DNA from: Streptomyces sp. NBC_00247
GTDB lineage: Bacteria > Actinomycetota > Actinomycetes > Streptomycetales > Streptomycetaceae
Assembly (NCBI RefSeq): GCF_036188265.1
Contig: NZ_CP108093.1
Coordinates: 6,229,001 to 6,293,000, forward strand
Direction of reading: 5' to 3'
Length of the DNA stretch: 64,000 bases
The notes under the pieces were generated by a model, which was given only the letters and a program-made list of their open reading frames with translations, ran no database searches and was not told where the DNA came from. The position numbers and the translations under genes were made by a program. Each line of letters opens with the position of its first letter. Position 1 is the first letter of the stretch. Positions 8,111 to 16,337 of this stretch are shown in pieces.

Positions 8111-10519
8111 TCAGGGAGCGGTGCCCCAGGCGAGGGCGCCGCCCACGTACGCGCCGATCTTCGACGCGTCCGCGAAGGACGTGTTGGTCGAACGGCTGTA
8201 GTCGTCCGCCTCGCTGAAGTTGGACCAGTCGCTCTTGTTGATCCGGAGCTGGATCTCACCGGTGGAGGCGCCCGCTGCCAGGGTGCCGCTGCCGAAGCCG
8301 ACCTCCAGGTAGTGGCTGGCGCCGGTCGCCGAACCGCCGCCCGTCACACCGAGGGTCACGGCTCCGCAGCCGACGACCGCGTAGTCGCACGCGGTACCGA
8401 AGGTGGAGGCACCGGCCTCGGGGGTGAACCAGTAGCGCAGCTTCACCGTGGACAGGTTCACCGCGGTGCTACCGGTGTTGACCAGCTGGAGGGACATCCG
8501 GATCTGGTTGTCGGTGGCGGAGGAGTCGGTGCTCTTGTACTGGACCTTGACCGTGCCCGTTCCGGTGCCGCCGCTCGCGGACGTGGTGACGGAAAGGGCG
8601 CTGGAGGCCGACGAGACGTTGCCGGCGGCGTCCTTGGCCTTGACCGTGTAGCTGTAGGCGGTCGAGGCGGTCAGGCCGGTGTCGGTGTACGAGGTGGTGG
8701 TGGAGGAGCCCACCTTCACCCCGGCGCGGAAGATGTCGTAGCCGGTCACGGCGGTGTTGTCGGTGGACGCGGTCCAGGAGAGCGAGACGCTGCTGCTGGT
8801 CTTCGCCGTGGACGTCAGGCCGGTCGGGGCGGTCGGCGCCGTGGTGTCGGTGCCGCCACTGGCCGCCGAGGTGGTGACGGAGAGGGCGCTGGAGGCCGAC
8901 GAGAGGTTGCCGGCGGCGTCCTTGGCCTTGACGGTGTAGCTGTAGGCGGTCGAGGCGGTCAGGCCGGTGTCGGTGTACGAGGTGGTGGTGGAGGAGCCCA
9001 CCTTCACCCCGGCGCGGAAGATGTCGTAGCCGGTCACGGCGGTGTTGTCGGTGGACGCGGTCCAGGAGAGCGAGACGCTGCTGCTGGTCTTCGCCGTGGA
9101 CGTCAGGCCGGCCGGGGCGGTGGGAGCGGTGGTGTCGGTGCCGGTGCCGCCGCCGGTGATCGGCGGGTAGGCGTTGCGGACGAGCTCCTGGAACTGCGCG
9201 GAGAACCAGTGGCCCGCGAGCGGGGAGTTCGCCAGGGCACCGGTCATGCTGTTGCCGTTGCGGCCGTTACCGGTGTACGTGGGGTCGCACATCCGGTCGA
9301 AGCCCTTGCCCTCGTCGTTCGCGACGGGGGCGCTGTTGCCGTCCGACTCGCCCGGGGGCTTGGCCCAGACGTACGCGTCGATCCCGGTCTCCGGGGCGGC
9401 GGTGGGACGCTCGCCGATGCCGGCGCCGCTCTGGTTGCACCAGTTGCCCGCGTGGATGCGGCGGTCGACCCGGCCGCCGTCCACGTAGGCGTCGACGCTG
9501 GTCGTCGGACCGGCGGCGGTGGGCCGCGCGGAGCCGCCCCAGCCGTTGCGGGCCGTGTCGATCAGCATTCCGATGTTGGAGTTGAAGCCCTGGCTCACCA
9601 GCAGGGTGCGCAGCGCCTGGGCGAACGACAGCTCGTCGACGTAGTAGTTCCAGTCGACCCACTTGGACTGGCGCACCGTGGTGCCGTTCACCGAGTCGGT
9701 GACCTTGATGTTCGGCTCCTTGAGAGCCGAGTAGTTGGCCGTGTTCACGATGAAGCCCGTGACGTCGTTGACCGTGGCGCCCTCGGACGTGGCGGCCTTC
9801 TTGAACTCCGCCGCGGCGGGGCTCATGTTGCTGTCCCAGCCGAGCCAGCCGTGGTGCGCGGCGTCGATGTAGTTGTAGACGTTCGGGATGGCGCCCAGGG
9901 TGTGCAGCGCGTAGCCGACGCCCTTCTCGTAGTTGCCGTTCGCCTTCATCGTCGCGCAGGCGTCGGTCGAACCGGCCGTGCCGCCCGCGTTGGTGACGAT
10001 GTTGGGCAGCGAGTCGGGCTCGATGATCGTGACGATGCGCAGGTTCGCGTACGCCGGGTCCGCCAGGATGGCGGCGATCGGGTCGATGTACTCGCTCTCG
10101 TACCGGCCGAGCTCGGTGGGGCCGAGCTCACCGTTGGACGCCAGCGCGGCGCAGTCGCGTCCCGGCAGGTCGTAGATGACGACCTGGAACAGGTTCGCGC
10201 CCTGGGCCAGCGCCGTGTCGAGGTGCGCCCGCAGGCCCCTCGCCTCGGAGGAGCCCGTGATGGCCGCGATGCGGTCCATCCAGACGAAGGCGGGCGTGTT
10301 GGCGATGGCGGCGCCGCCCGGCTCGGCCGCCGCCTTGGCGGACCAGTCCGGGTTCACGTACGCCGTCGCACCCACGTAGGGGTTGTCGACCCGCGCCGCG
10401 GCGGCTGCTGCCGAGGCGGGGGCGGGGAGGGCGACGGCCAGTGCCGCGCCCATGGCCAGGGCGGAGACTGCGGCCAGTCTCCGGCGCAGCCCGCGCATGA
10501 TGGTGCCTCTGGTACTCAT
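8111..10519 (-). CDS. Secreted GH6 cellobiohydrolase/endoglucanase with two FnIII and a CBM3
   Basis: An 802-aa secreted cellulase that cleaves beta-1,4-glucan with inversion. A signal peptide (about 1-38, RGLRRRLAAV then a hydrophobic core and APASA) precedes the GH6 domain (about 44-455). GH6 signatures are VVIYDLPGRDCAAL (Asp122) and IIEPDSLPNIVTN (Asp169, equivalent to the catalytic acid Asp221 of T. reesei Cel6A), plus CDPTYTGNGRNGNSMTGAL near the end. Two almost identical FnIII modules (about 463-650) follow, then a C-terminal CBM3 (about 655-802, ending in ALAWGTAP). Architecture and length suit a processive exo-acting GH6. ATG 10519 has GGAG seven bases upstream. It is the last gene of the GH10-GH48-GH6 cluster. 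Confidence 0.93.
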   Translation of the reverse strand: MSTRGTIMRGLRRRLAAVSALAMGAALAVALPAPASAAAAAARVDNPYVGATAYVNPDWSAKAAAEPGGAAIANTPAFVWMDRIAAITGSSEARGLRAHLDTALAQGANLFQVVIYDLPGRDCAALASNGELGPTELGRYESEYIDPIAAILADPAYANLRIVTIIEPDSLPNIVTNAGGTAGSTDACATMKANGNYEKGVGYALHTLGAIPNVYNYIDAAHHGWLGWDSNMSPAAAEFKKAATSEGATVNDVTGFIVNTANYSALKEPNIKVTDSVNGTTVRQSKWVDWNYYVDELSFAQALRTLLVSQGFNSNIGMLIDTARNGWGGSARPTAAGPTTSVDAYVDGGRVDRRIHAGNWCNQSGAGIGERPTAAPETGIDAYVWAKPPGESDGNSAPVANDEGKGFDRMCDPTYTGNGRNGNSMTGALANSPLAGHWFSAQFQELVRNAYPPITGGGTGTDTTAPTAPAGLTSTAKTSSSVSLSWTASTDNTAVTGYDIFRAGVKVGSSTTTSYTDTGLTASTAYSYTVKAKDAAGNLSSASSALSVTTSAASGGTDTTAPTAPTGLTSTAKTSSSVSLSWTASTDNTAVTGYDIFRAGVKVGSSTTTSYTDTGLTASTAYSYTVKAKDAAGNVSSASSALSVTTSASGGTGTGTVKVQYKSTDSSATDNQIRMSLQLVNTGSTAVNLSTVKLRYWFTPEAGASTFGTACDYAVVGCGAVTLGVTGGGSATGASHYLEVGFGSGTLAAGASTGEIQLRINKSDWSNFSEADDYSRSTNTSFADASKIGAYVGGALAWGTAP
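8580..9155 (-). repeat. 288-bp tandem duplication encoding the two FnIII modules
   Basis: Two adjacent copies of a DNA segment with a 288-bp (96-codon) offset lie inside the GH6 gene. For example, GCTGGAGGCCGACGAGA occurs at 8600 and again at 8888. They differ by only a few bases, so the encoded FnIII modules are nearly identical (SVSLSWTASTDNTAVTGYDI in both). The conservation at synonymous positions points to recent duplication or ongoing gene conversion. Outer limits are approximate. Confidence 0.85.
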
Positions 10520-10701
10520 TGCGGCTCCGTGTTCCTTTCGTGCGCCCGGCGGATCTTTGCCGCGGGCGGTTTCGGGGGGTGCGACCGGGAGCGGGTGGCC
10601 GGGTCAGGGCTCCCTCGCTCCCGTCAGGCCGCCACCGTCCAGTGGCGGGTCCTGCCGTGCGTCGTGGGGGACGGTGGTGTCGTGGGGGACGGGTGGTGCT
10701 G

Positions 10702-10744
10702 CCCGATGGCGGGTTCCGCGGGGCGTGGGTGACCCGCCATCGGG
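10702..10744 (-). terminator. Inverted repeat between GH48 and GH6 genes
   Basis: A 13-bp perfect inverted repeat, CCCGATGGCGGGT at 10702-10714 and ACCCGCCATCGGG at 10732-10744, with a 17-base loop. It sits in the 289-bp gap downstream of GH48 and upstream of GH6. It could be a partial terminator setting the GH48:GH6 ratio, an mRNA stabiliser, or an operator. No CebR-type box was found in this gap. Confidence 0.5.
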
Positions 10745-10808
10745 AGTGGGTGGGGTGGCCGGCGTGGTCAGCGGCCGGTCACGGTGCGGCGGTTCGCGGT
10801 GCGGCGGG

Positions 10809-13619
10809 TCACGGCGCGGTGCCCCAGGCGAGGACGCCGGCGACGTAGGCCCCGACCTTCGCGGAGTCGGCGTACGCCGTGTTGGTGCCGCGGCTGTAGT
10901 CGTCGCTCTCGCTGAAGTTGGACCAGTCGCTCTTGTTGAGCCGCAGCTGGAGCTCGCCCGTCGAGGCGCCGGCGGCCAGGGTGCCCGCGCCGCCGGTGAA
11001 GCCGACCTCCAGGTAGCGGTCGGCGCCCGTCTTCGGACTGGAGACCGCGACCACCGAGTGCGTGATGTTGGACGAGCCGAGCGCGGCGTAGTCGCAGTAC
11101 GTGCCGAAGGTGCTCGACCCGCCGTCGGAGGAGAACCAGTACCGCAGCTTCACCGTCGACAGGTCGATCGGGGCGCTGCCCGTGTTGACCACCTGGAGAG
11201 CAAGCCTGATCTGGTTGTCGGTGGCGGAGGAGTCCGTGTTCTTGTACTGGACCTTCACCGCGCCGGTGCCGGTCGAGCCGCCCGACATCGTGGTGGCGGC
11301 GAGCGCCGCCGACAGCGCCGAGGTGTTGCCGGCCGCGTCCCGGGCCGCGACCGCGTAGCTGTACGCGGTGGCCGCGGCGAGACCCGAGTCCGTGAACGCC
11401 GTGGTGGTGGCGTTCCCCGCCAGCACCCCGTTGCGGTACACGTCGTAGCCGGTCACGGCGGTGTTGTCGGTGGCCGCGGACCAGGAGAGCGAGACACTGT
11501 TGGCGGTCGTCGCCGTCACGGTGAGACCGGCCGGGACGGTCGGCGCCTGGGTGTCCCCGCTCGGCGTGCCGCCCTGGACCAGAAGCTCCGCGTAGATCGC
11601 GAAGGCCAGCGCGAGCGCGGCCTGCGCCCAGAACCGGTGGTAGGTGAACGTGGGGGCGGCGCCGCCGTCCAGGTAGGCCTGCACCTTCGGCCAGTCCGGG
11701 TCGTTCTTGTACCAGCTGCGGATGGAGATGAAGGTCGAACCCGGCTTGACCGGGTCGCCGTTCGGCATCTTGCCCGACCAGCCGGCGGGGATGTACACCT
11801 CGTCGTCGAACCGGTTGTAGTCGCGCCGGGTCTCCGGCACCGAGATGCCCTTGGTGGTGGCGTTCAGCGCCATCGCGTCCAGCAGCGCCTTGGCGAGCGC
11901 CGCCGCGTTCTGGTCACCCGACTTGGCGGCGTAGTAGGTGAGGGTCTTGACGTACGCGGCGCCCACACCGACGTCGTTGGCGTAGTCCAGCACCGTGACG
12001 TGCAGACCCGCGTTGGTCCCGGGGGACGCCGCGTTCCAGGTGTCCGGCTGGCCCGACCAGTTGAGAGTGGAGGGGAAGCGGAAGCTGCCGTCGGAGCCCA
12101 CCGTCGTCTCGGACGAGGCCCAGGCGACCCACTTGGACAGAATGGCCTTCGCGGACGCGTTGCCCGTCTCGTGGTAGTACGCCGCGAGGCGCTCCATGCC
12201 CCAGGCCTGGAAGCCGAACCAGTTGTTGCTCGCCGGGTCGTGGTAGACCGGCTGCCAGTCGTAGGCCATGCCGTAGAAGGTCGGCGTACCGGTCGGCGGC
12301 TTGCTGTAACTCCCCTCCCAGCTGTTGGTGCAGCCGCCCGCGAACGCTCCCTCGCTCGACTGGAGCCAGGTCAGGAACTCCAGCTGTCGGGTCAGGCTCT
12401 TGGACCAGTCCCCCCTGGCCGTTGCCGACTTGGGGGTCAGGGCCGGTACGTTGGACAGCGCCCAGGCCGCCAGCGGGTTCTGGTAGCCCTGGTGCGAGGC
12501 GCTGTCACCGATGCGCCAGGCCCATCCGCCGCCGCTGCCCGCCGCGGCGCCGCCCCAGGCGTAGTACCAGGACAGCAGGTAGTGCTGGGAGTCACGGCCG
12601 GAGCCGGCCGGGCAGGAAGCCGGGTCGGTGCAGTCGCCGACCCGCTTGAAGTACTTGTCGAACATGGCGTAGCGGAGGTAGTCGCCCATCTTGGCGGCCT
12701 TCGCGAGCGAGCCCGCGACGTCGCTCCCCTTGCCCTGGGCGGTGGCCCAGCGGTACGCCCAGTAGGCAGCCTGCACCGCGCGGGCGTCGGCGTCCGGCGC
12801 GTTGGTGTACTTCCACTGCTTGGCGTAGCTGGAGTCACCCACGAAGAGGTCGAGATATCCGTTGGGGCCGCCGTACTTGAACAGGTCGGTGGTGGGCTGG
12901 GGGACCGTCTCCCACACCGACTCCTGCGCACCGCGCTGGTAGGTGTTGATGAAGGAGGCTCCGGCACCCGGCCCTGCCTCGCCGCCGGTGCCCGGCTTGT
13001 TGCCGTAGCCGTAGACGTTGTCCAGGTCCATCAGCCAGTGCATGCCGTAGACGTCCATCGTCCCGTAGGACGCGGCGAGTTCGGTGGCGAGCGGGTCCGC
13101 GCCGGACTTGACCGTGCCGTTCAGGGCGGAGGGATAGGCGCTCGGCAGCGGGTGTTCCGGAGCGTAGGTCGCGGGGGACGACGGGTTGTAGGAGTCGGCG
13201 GTCGACTGGTCCGCGTGCTGCGGGATGATGGTCTTCTCCGCCACCGCCCAGGCCGCGTTGAAGGGCGCCCAGTTCCCGGTCACCCTGCCGTACGCGGCCT
13301 CCAGCCACATCCAGAAGCTGACGGCCTCCGACGTGGTCTGGTGACCGTGGTCGGGGGCCTCGACCATCAGGGTCTCGACGGAGTGGTACGGCAGGCCGTC
13401 CGGGCTGAAGTAGCCGTTGGCGGACGCCTTGATCTTGCCGTACTGGGTCAGGAACGCCTGGGTGTACGGGTCGTCGGCTGCGGTCGTGGCCGCGAGGGCG
13501 CCGGTGCCGGCGTCGGCCGCCTGGGACGTGGGCTTGGCGATGGCGATGCCCTGCGCCATACCGAGGGCGAGGACGCTGCCACCCAGGGCGCCACTGAATG
13601 TTCTACGTGAAATCGACAC
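10809..13619 (-). CDS. Tat-exported GH48 cellobiohydrolase with FnIII and CBM3
   Basis: A 936-aa reducing-end cellobiohydrolase of family GH48. The GTG start at 13619 is preceded by AGCGGAGGATTT, an excellent ribosome site; the open frame upstream is not conserved-looking. The N-terminus VSISRRTFSGALGGSVLAL is a twin-arginine (Tat) signal, unlike the GH6 and GH10 neighbours. The GH48 domain (about 45-700) has DPYTQAFLTQYGKIK and VEAPDHGHQTTSEAVSFWMW, the conserved segment carrying the proposed catalytic glutamate. It also has YNRFDDEVYIPAGWSGKMPNGD near its end. A single FnIII (about 710-795) and a CBM3 (about 800-936) follow. It lies 115 bp after GH10 and is probably cotranscribed. GH48 enzymes act synergistically with GH6 on crystalline cellulose. 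Confidence 0.95.
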   Translation of the reverse strand: MSISRRTFSGALGGSVLALGMAQGIAIAKPTSQAADAGTGALAATTAADDPYTQAFLTQYGKIKASANGYFSPDGLPYHSVETLMVEAPDHGHQTTSEAVSFWMWLEAAYGRVTGNWAPFNAAWAVAEKTIIPQHADQSTADSYNPSSPATYAPEHPLPSAYPSALNGTVKSGADPLATELAASYGTMDVYGMHWLMDLDNVYGYGNKPGTGGEAGPGAGASFINTYQRGAQESVWETVPQPTTDLFKYGGPNGYLDLFVGDSSYAKQWKYTNAPDADARAVQAAYWAYRWATAQGKGSDVAGSLAKAAKMGDYLRYAMFDKYFKRVGDCTDPASCPAGSGRDSQHYLLSWYYAWGGAAAGSGGGWAWRIGDSASHQGYQNPLAAWALSNVPALTPKSATARGDWSKSLTRQLEFLTWLQSSEGAFAGGCTNSWEGSYSKPPTGTPTFYGMAYDWQPVYHDPASNNWFGFQAWGMERLAAYYHETGNASAKAILSKWVAWASSETTVGSDGSFRFPSTLNWSGQPDTWNAASPGTNAGLHVTVLDYANDVGVGAAYVKTLTYYAAKSGDQNAAALAKALLDAMALNATTKGISVPETRRDYNRFDDEVYIPAGWSGKMPNGDPVKPGSTFISIRSWYKNDPDWPKVQAYLDGGAAPTFTYHRFWAQAALALAFAIYAELLVQGGTPSGDTQAPTVPAGLTVTATTANSVSLSWSAATDNTAVTGYDVYRNGVLAGNATTTAFTDSGLAAATAYSYAVAARDAAGNTSALSAALAATTMSGGSTGTGAVKVQYKNTDSSATDNQIRLALQVVNTGSAPIDLSTVKLRYWFSSDGGSSTFGTYCDYAALGSSNITHSVVAVSSPKTGADRYLEVGFTGGAGTLAAGASTGELQLRLNKSDWSNFSESDDYSRGTNTAYADSAKVGAYVAGVLAWGTAP

Positions 13620-13734
13620 AAATCCTCCGCTGGCGGGTGTCGTTAGGGGGGAAGGGGGGGGAAGGGAGGGGCTCGGGGATCGAATGGGGGGCCGCCATGG
13701 GGGTGCGAGGCGGTGCGGCCGGAGTGGCCGGAGG

Positions 13735-15270
13735 TCAGGGCTCGATGCCCCAGACCAACTCGTCACCCGCGTAGACGGCGATCTTCGGGGCGTCCGCGTA
13801 CGAGGTGCCGCTGCCCCGGCTGTAGTCGTCCGACTCGTCGAAGGCGGACCAGTCCGTCTTGTTCAGTCGCAGCTGGATCTCGCCCGTGGAGGCGCCCGGG
13901 GCGAGGCTGCCGCCGGTGAAGCCCACTTCGAGGTAGTGGTCGGCGCCGGCTTCCGGGGTGTCCATGGCGACCACCCGGTGGGTCACGTGGGAGCAGCCGA
14001 TCGGCGACCAGTCGCACCAACTGCTGTACGTGGCAGCTCCGTTGCCTGCGGTGAACCAGTACCGGAGCGTCACGTCCGAGAGGTCGCCCGCCGTGCCGCC
14101 GGTGTTCACCAGTTGGAGACCGGGCTTGATCTGGTTGTCACCCACCGACGCGTCAGTGTTGCGGTACTGCGCCTTGAACGCCCCCGGTTCGCCGCCCTGT
14201 CCGCCGTCGTCCCCGGCGCCCAGGGCCGTGCGTACGGCCCCGTGGGCGGGCTTCGGCAGCAGGTTCTCGTCGTACAGATTGGCCGCGCCCTGGCCGGGGA
14301 ACGTGCTCGGGACCCACGAGTACTTGTCCGTGTAGTCCCAGACCGTGATGCCGACGCAGCGCTCGACCGCCAGGCAGGCCTCGACCACTTGCCGGTAGTA
14401 CGCGGCCTGGGTGTCGGACTTTGCGGTATCGGACGGCAGTTGCATACGGACGTCGAGTTCCGTGACGGCCACGTCGAGGCCGAGGTCGGCGAACCGTCGC
14501 ATGTTCGCCTGCATCTGGTACGGGAAGCCGTACTGGACGGCCAGGTGTGCCTGCATCCCGACTCCGTCGAGCGGTACGCCCTCGTCGAGCAGTTCGCTCA
14601 CCAGGGCGTACATGGCGTCGCTCTTCGCGCCGAGTCCCTCGATGTTGTAGTCGTTGAGGTACAGCTTGGCGTCCGGGTCCGCGGCATGGGCGGCGCGCAG
14701 GGCGGTGGCGACGTAGTCGGTGCCCATGGCGGTGTAGAAGGGGCTCGTGCGGAAAGTCCCGTCCTCGTTGAACGGCTCGTTCACCACGTCCCACGCGGTG
14801 ACCGCGCCGCGGTAGTGCGTGGCCTCCTCGGTGATGTGACGGGTCATCGCCGCCTCGACCTGCGCCGGCGGCAGGTTGCCGACCCAGCTCGGCAACTGGC
14901 TGTGCCAGACGAGGGTGTGACCCCGTACGGTCTGGTCGTGCTGCGCCGCGAAGGCGGTGATCACGTCGCCCTTGGTGAAGTCGAACTGGCCCTGGACGGG
15001 CTCGGTGGTGTCCCACTTCATCGAGTTGCCGGGGGTGATCTGTCCGAACTCGGAGCCCAGGGTGGCCGCGTAGGCGGCATCGGAGAGTTCCGGGTTGTCC
15101 GTGGCGGAGCCGAAGTACTTGCCCTGCGCCGCGGCGAGTTCGTGCAGTGTGTCCTGCTGGGCCGCGGTGGCCGGCCCACCCGTCAGGGCGAACGCGAGAG
15201 TGAGGGCTCCGACCAGGAGGGCGGGGAGCCCTCTGGTACGTCCGTGTCCGCAGCGCATCACCGAGCTCAT
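13735..15270 (-). CDS. Secreted GH10 endo-beta-1,4-xylanase with CBM3
   Basis: A 511-aa xylanase. A Sec signal peptide (1-37, ending GGPATA) is followed by the GH10 barrel (about 40-345). AWDVVNEPF holds the acid/base Glu165 and VAVTELDVR the nucleophile Glu271; TLVWHSQLPSW is a further family landmark. A short Gly/Asp linker leads to a CBM3 (about 365-511, ending ELVWGIEP). ATG 15270 has AGAGGAAGG eight bases upstream. It is the first gene of the leftward cluster and has a perfect TGGGAGCGCTCCCA operator about 130 bp upstream of its start, so cello-oligosaccharide control through CebR is likely. A cellulose-binding rather than xylan-binding module suggests it works on intact cell walls. Confidence 0.95.
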   Translation of the reverse strand: MSSVMRCGHGRTRGLPALLVGALTLAFALTGGPATAAQQDTLHELAAAQGKYFGSATDNPELSDAAYAATLGSEFGQITPGNSMKWDTTEPVQGQFDFTKGDVITAFAAQHDQTVRGHTLVWHSQLPSWVGNLPPAQVEAAMTRHITEEATHYRGAVTAWDVVNEPFNEDGTFRTSPFYTAMGTDYVATALRAAHAADPDAKLYLNDYNIEGLGAKSDAMYALVSELLDEGVPLDGVGMQAHLAVQYGFPYQMQANMRRFADLGLDVAVTELDVRMQLPSDTAKSDTQAAYYRQVVEACLAVERCVGITVWDYTDKYSWVPSTFPGQGAANLYDENLLPKPAHGAVRTALGAGDDGGQGGEPGAFKAQYRNTDASVGDNQIKPGLQLVNTGGTAGDLSDVTLRYWFTAGNGAATYSSWCDWSPIGCSHVTHRVVAMDTPEAGADHYLEVGFTGGSLAPGASTGEIQLRLNKTDWSAFDESDDYSRGSGTSYADAPKIAVYAGDELVWGIEP

Positions 15271-15397
15271 GGCAAACGCCTTCCTCTGCCGGGCAGTGTG
15301 GAGCGTGACGGGGAGCGCCTCGGCGCCCCGGCACGCCCTTTCTCCGCCCGGTGCCGGGGGAGAAGGGGGTGGGGTGGACTGTGCGGTTTCTTGGGTG

Positions 15398-15411
15398 TGG
15401 GAGCGCTCCCA
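15398..15411. promoter_or_regulatory. CebR-type operator (perfect palindrome)
   Basis: TGGGAGCGCTCCCA is a perfect 14-bp palindrome, identical to the operator described for CebR/CelR, the LacI-family repressors of cellulase genes released by cellobiose or cellotriose in Streptomyces and Thermobifida. It is 128 bp upstream of the GH10 start. No other copy was seen in front of GH48 or GH6, so one operator probably governs the three-gene cluster. Confidence 0.9.
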
Positions 15412-16337
15412 AAGTGGCGTGGTGATGCGCACCTGTCAAGACCTGAATCACAATTGCCTTACAGGCGCGTTAACGCGACCACACGTTGAACGGGCGCTCA
15501 CTCGGACCCGGTTGGCGACCGGCCACAGGGTGTGCCCTGCGGCCGTGGTGGCGAAACCCCGGTCGGGTGGTCACGCCCTCCCGACCGCAGGACGAACGCC
15601 GCCGTGGTCCTCGGACGCGGACGCACCGCCGCTCGACCGCGCGCGGCCGGAGCCGCGTCATGCCTGTGGCCGCGACGTGCGGAGCCGGTTCCCTCCAGCG
15701 GTGCGGGAGATGCCGGACTGCGCTTCCGGGGTGTCGGGAACGGCGTTCACCGTTGCGAAGTCGGCGTGGTTCGAAGCCGGTTGGGCGCCACTCGACCGGA
15801 AGGGGCGTGCTCCCGGACACCCGCGCGCGTCCCGTTCTCCCCGCGTGCGGACCGGCCGGAAGCGCGAGTACGTCCCGAAGGGCCCTTCCGGCCGGCGCGC
15901 CGGGAGCCCGTACCGGATGCCGCTCCTCGGCGAAAATCCCCTGTTCGGTACGGCGTGGCGGGATCGGTGCGGTGCCTGCGGACGGTGGTCCTGTGCTCGG
16001 CGCATGGGCGCACCGGCGCACCGGCGCACCGGCGCATCGGGGTCGGCGTCGGGGCATCGGGGTCGGCGTCGGTCTCCGGGGAGATCCCACGGGCGGCCAC
16101 GCTCACGCCCGGCGCAACGCCGGCCCGGCCCCTGGCGGCGCCCTCGGGGTTTGCGACAACAAAGCTGACGGCGGCGAGCCTCCGCCCTCCGCCGCACCGT
16201 CGGTCATGGCTGGAGCGGCTCACCGGCTTCGCCCCCCGGCGCGTGCTCTTCGCGTACGACCGCCCGCCCGGGAGCCGTGCATCCCCGGCGGCGGCGGAGG
16301 TGGCGGAGAAACCCCCGGGCCCCGGCCCCGCGAGCCC
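15412..16337. other. Gene-free region with short tandem repeats
   Basis: About 0.9 kb without a credible gene: all frames give Arg/Pro-rich translations. At 16007-16038 the octamer GGCGCACC occurs three times plus a GGCGCATC variant. It is followed by two copies of a unit starting GCATCGGGGTCGGCGTCGG (16034-16052 and 16054-16072, 20-bp period). These look like slippage repeats. Nothing else was recognised. Confidence 0.6.

Noticed and set aside
7664..10732. A 1022-codon plus-strand frame across the array and GH6 gene
   Set aside because: It crosses CRISPR repeats and reads as Gly/Val/Arg-rich low complexity; it is antisense to a well-supported GH6 enzyme.
10620..10760. Possible second CebR box in the GH48-GH6 gap
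   Set aside because: Only half-sites such as GGGAGTGGG or CTCCCTCGCTCCC are present; no TGGGAGCGCTCCCA-like palindrome.
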